Assembly: GCA_039208045.1 (NCBI GenBank) | Contig: JBCCRH010000263.1 | Coordinates: forward strand, 1-8,668 | Reading direction: 5' to 3' | Origin: JBCCRH01 sp039208045 | GTDB lineage: Bacteria > Bacteroidota > Bacteroidia > Chitinophagales > Saprospiraceae | DNA length: 8,668 bases | In this document: one piece after another, positions 7,777 through 8,668 of the stretch | Layout of the letters: the number at the start of each line of letters is the position of its first letter | How positions within the stretch are numbered: the first letter of the stretch is position 1 | Translations under genes and position numbers: made by a program | The notes under the pieces: generated by a model | What the model saw: the letters and a program-made list of their open reading frames with translations, nothing else | Databases searched by the model: none | What the model was told of the DNA's origin: nothing

Positions 7777-7805
7777 CCCTAAAACTTATTTTTGTTACAC
7801 GATAC

Positions 7806-8668
7806 TTAATACAAAAACCCCAACAAGTACAGAGGAATTTTACGCCCAAAACCTACTTCCATATCATCTGCAAAAACGTAGCTCTTACTAATGTCTTGGA
7901 CTTGTTTCAAGGCTTTATTCTTACCACCAATCTCTAGCGTAAGTCCGGCTTCTTCCACAAAAAAATCTCCTTTTGGTGGGAGTGTAAGGGTATAGCCTGC
8001 ATTCTGAAGTTGATTCAAGGCAAAAGTTTCTCTCAAGGTTCCTCTATCGATTGTAGACTTTAGGACTACAGATAAATTCGTATTGTCTAGGTAGATTTTG
8101 TCTGGCTTCTGTAAGGTGGCCACGCCTCTGCCCATGCGATTTACAAAGCGAAGTGTACCCGCATTTTGTAGCGCATGCAAATAGTTACTGACTGTATTTC
8201 TGCTAATATTTAGTTTTTGCGCAATCTTCGAAATATTGATCGAAAAGGGCGGTGATTCTGATATTACGCCTAGTAGTTTCTTGATTTTGACGGTATTTTC
8301 CGTTGTATAACCATAGATGTAATTGATATCGGATTGCAAAACAACCTCCAATGCTTGCAAGAGCCTTTTTTGGAATAGCTCTTTAGCTTCTGACTGTCCA
8401 TAAGGATAGTAGCCACTCTCCAAATATTCTTTAAAAAGGGCTATTGGCTTTATCTTAGCATTAATCGCTGTAGCGATTTTTTGATGACTATCAATGATTG
8501 TAGAGAGCTTGTAGGCAGGAAAGTCTACCTGATGTACAAAAGCAATATATTCTCTAAAAGATAAGCCACCTAGCTCATAAATCAACACTCGGCGGATTAA
8601 GTCGGATTCACCTTTTAAAATGTCTAATGCAGAAGAAGACGTAAACACGACCTGAAGGTCGGGAAAAC
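7806..8668 (-). CDS. AAA_14/DUF4143-type ATPase, C-terminal part (5' end outside window)
   Basis: The frame ends with TAA at 7806-7808 and stays open to the right edge, reading FPDLQVVFTSSSALDI at its visible start. A GTG at 8648 is therefore not the true start. The visible part covers the end of the AAA domain: a sensor-1-like strand (VVFTSSS), DLIRR with a candidate arginine finger, and the family motif LSFREY. A winged helix-turn-helix follows (ISKIAQKLNISRNTVSNYL, about 8180-8240). The C-terminal DUF4143 region has RETFALNQL, then GDFFVE and LEIGGKNKALKQ, which resembles a PD-(D/E)xK nuclease core. Walker A and B are outside the window. The family is widespread and often annotated only as ATP-binding protein; its cellular role is unsettled. 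It converges on the DUF1295 gene, with the REPIN-like element between them. Confidence 0.93.
   Translation of the reverse strand, partial: FPDLQVVFTSSSALDILKGESDLIRRVLIYELGGLSFREYIAFVHQVDFPAYKLSTIIDSHQKIATAINAKIKPIALFKEYLESGYYPYGQSEAKELFQKRLLQALEVVLQSDINYIYGYTTENTVKIKKLLGVISESPPFSINISKIAQKLNISRNTVSNYLHALQNAGTLRFVNRMGRGVATLQKPDKIYLDNTNLSVVLKSTIDRGTLRETFALNQLQNAGYTLTLPPKGDFFVEEAGLTLEIGGKNKALKQVQDISKSYVFADDMEVGFGRKIPLYLLGFLY

Noticed and set aside
8646..8648. GTG at 8648 as the start of the ATPase gene.
   Set aside because: The same frame continues upstream to the window edge with FPDLQV, which belongs to the AAA sensor strand. The gene is cut by the window rather than starting there.
6886..8668. 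A multi-gene defence or novel operon formed by the DUF1295 protein and the AAA ATPase.
   Set aside because: The two genes are convergent, separated by a repeat element, and belong to widespread unlinked families. Nothing links them functionally.

Overview
The window most likely comes from a member of the Bacteroidota, probably a marine or sludge-type Saprospiria/Lewinella-like organism. This is inferred from gene content: a giant exported multi-domain protein with an SdrD B-like domain and a Bacteroidota-style signal peptide ending in FA|Q, a DUF4143-type AAA ATPase, AT-rich leaders without Shine-Dalgarno sequences, and a GCGGATT-type palindromic repeat. No rRNA or other marker gene is present, so the taxonomic call is tentative.

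Positions 1-6522 hold one uninterrupted minus-strand reading frame of 2174 codons. It starts at 6522 and runs off the left edge without a stop. It encodes an exported, cysteine-containing protein built from many beta-sandwich-like modules. After the signal peptide comes a tandem pair of homologous units of about 270 residues, then several DUF11-like and unclassified modules, a cysteine-rich stretch with an acidic Ca2+-loop-like motif, two PKD/Ig-like modules and an SdrD B-like domain near the left edge. The C-terminus, where a type IX secretion sorting domain would be expected, lies outside the window. Short frames on the other strand or in other phases across this stretch are shadows of this gene.

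Positions 6523-6885 are a 363-bp non-coding region between two divergently transcribed genes. It contains inverted repeats, phased GTTAG motifs and a small hairpin with a T tract, but no clear consensus promoter.

Positions 6886-7653 encode a complete DUF1295 membrane protein on the plus strand, of the steroid 5-alpha-reductase/isoprenylcysteine methyltransferase-like superfamily. Positions 7654-7805 separate it from a convergent minus-strand gene. This gap carries a well-formed REPIN-like element: two GCGGATT palindromes in inverted orientation, making an imperfect hairpin of about 88 bp.

Positions 7806-8668 hold the C-terminal part of a minus-strand AAA_14/DUF4143-type ATPase, whose N-terminal P-loop half lies beyond the right edge. 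The three genes show no operon relationship and no obvious shared pathway. The parts most worth a second look are the duplicated module of the giant protein and the REPIN-like element. I do not see a multi-gene novel system such as a defence island, biosynthetic cluster or mobile element in the visible sequence.
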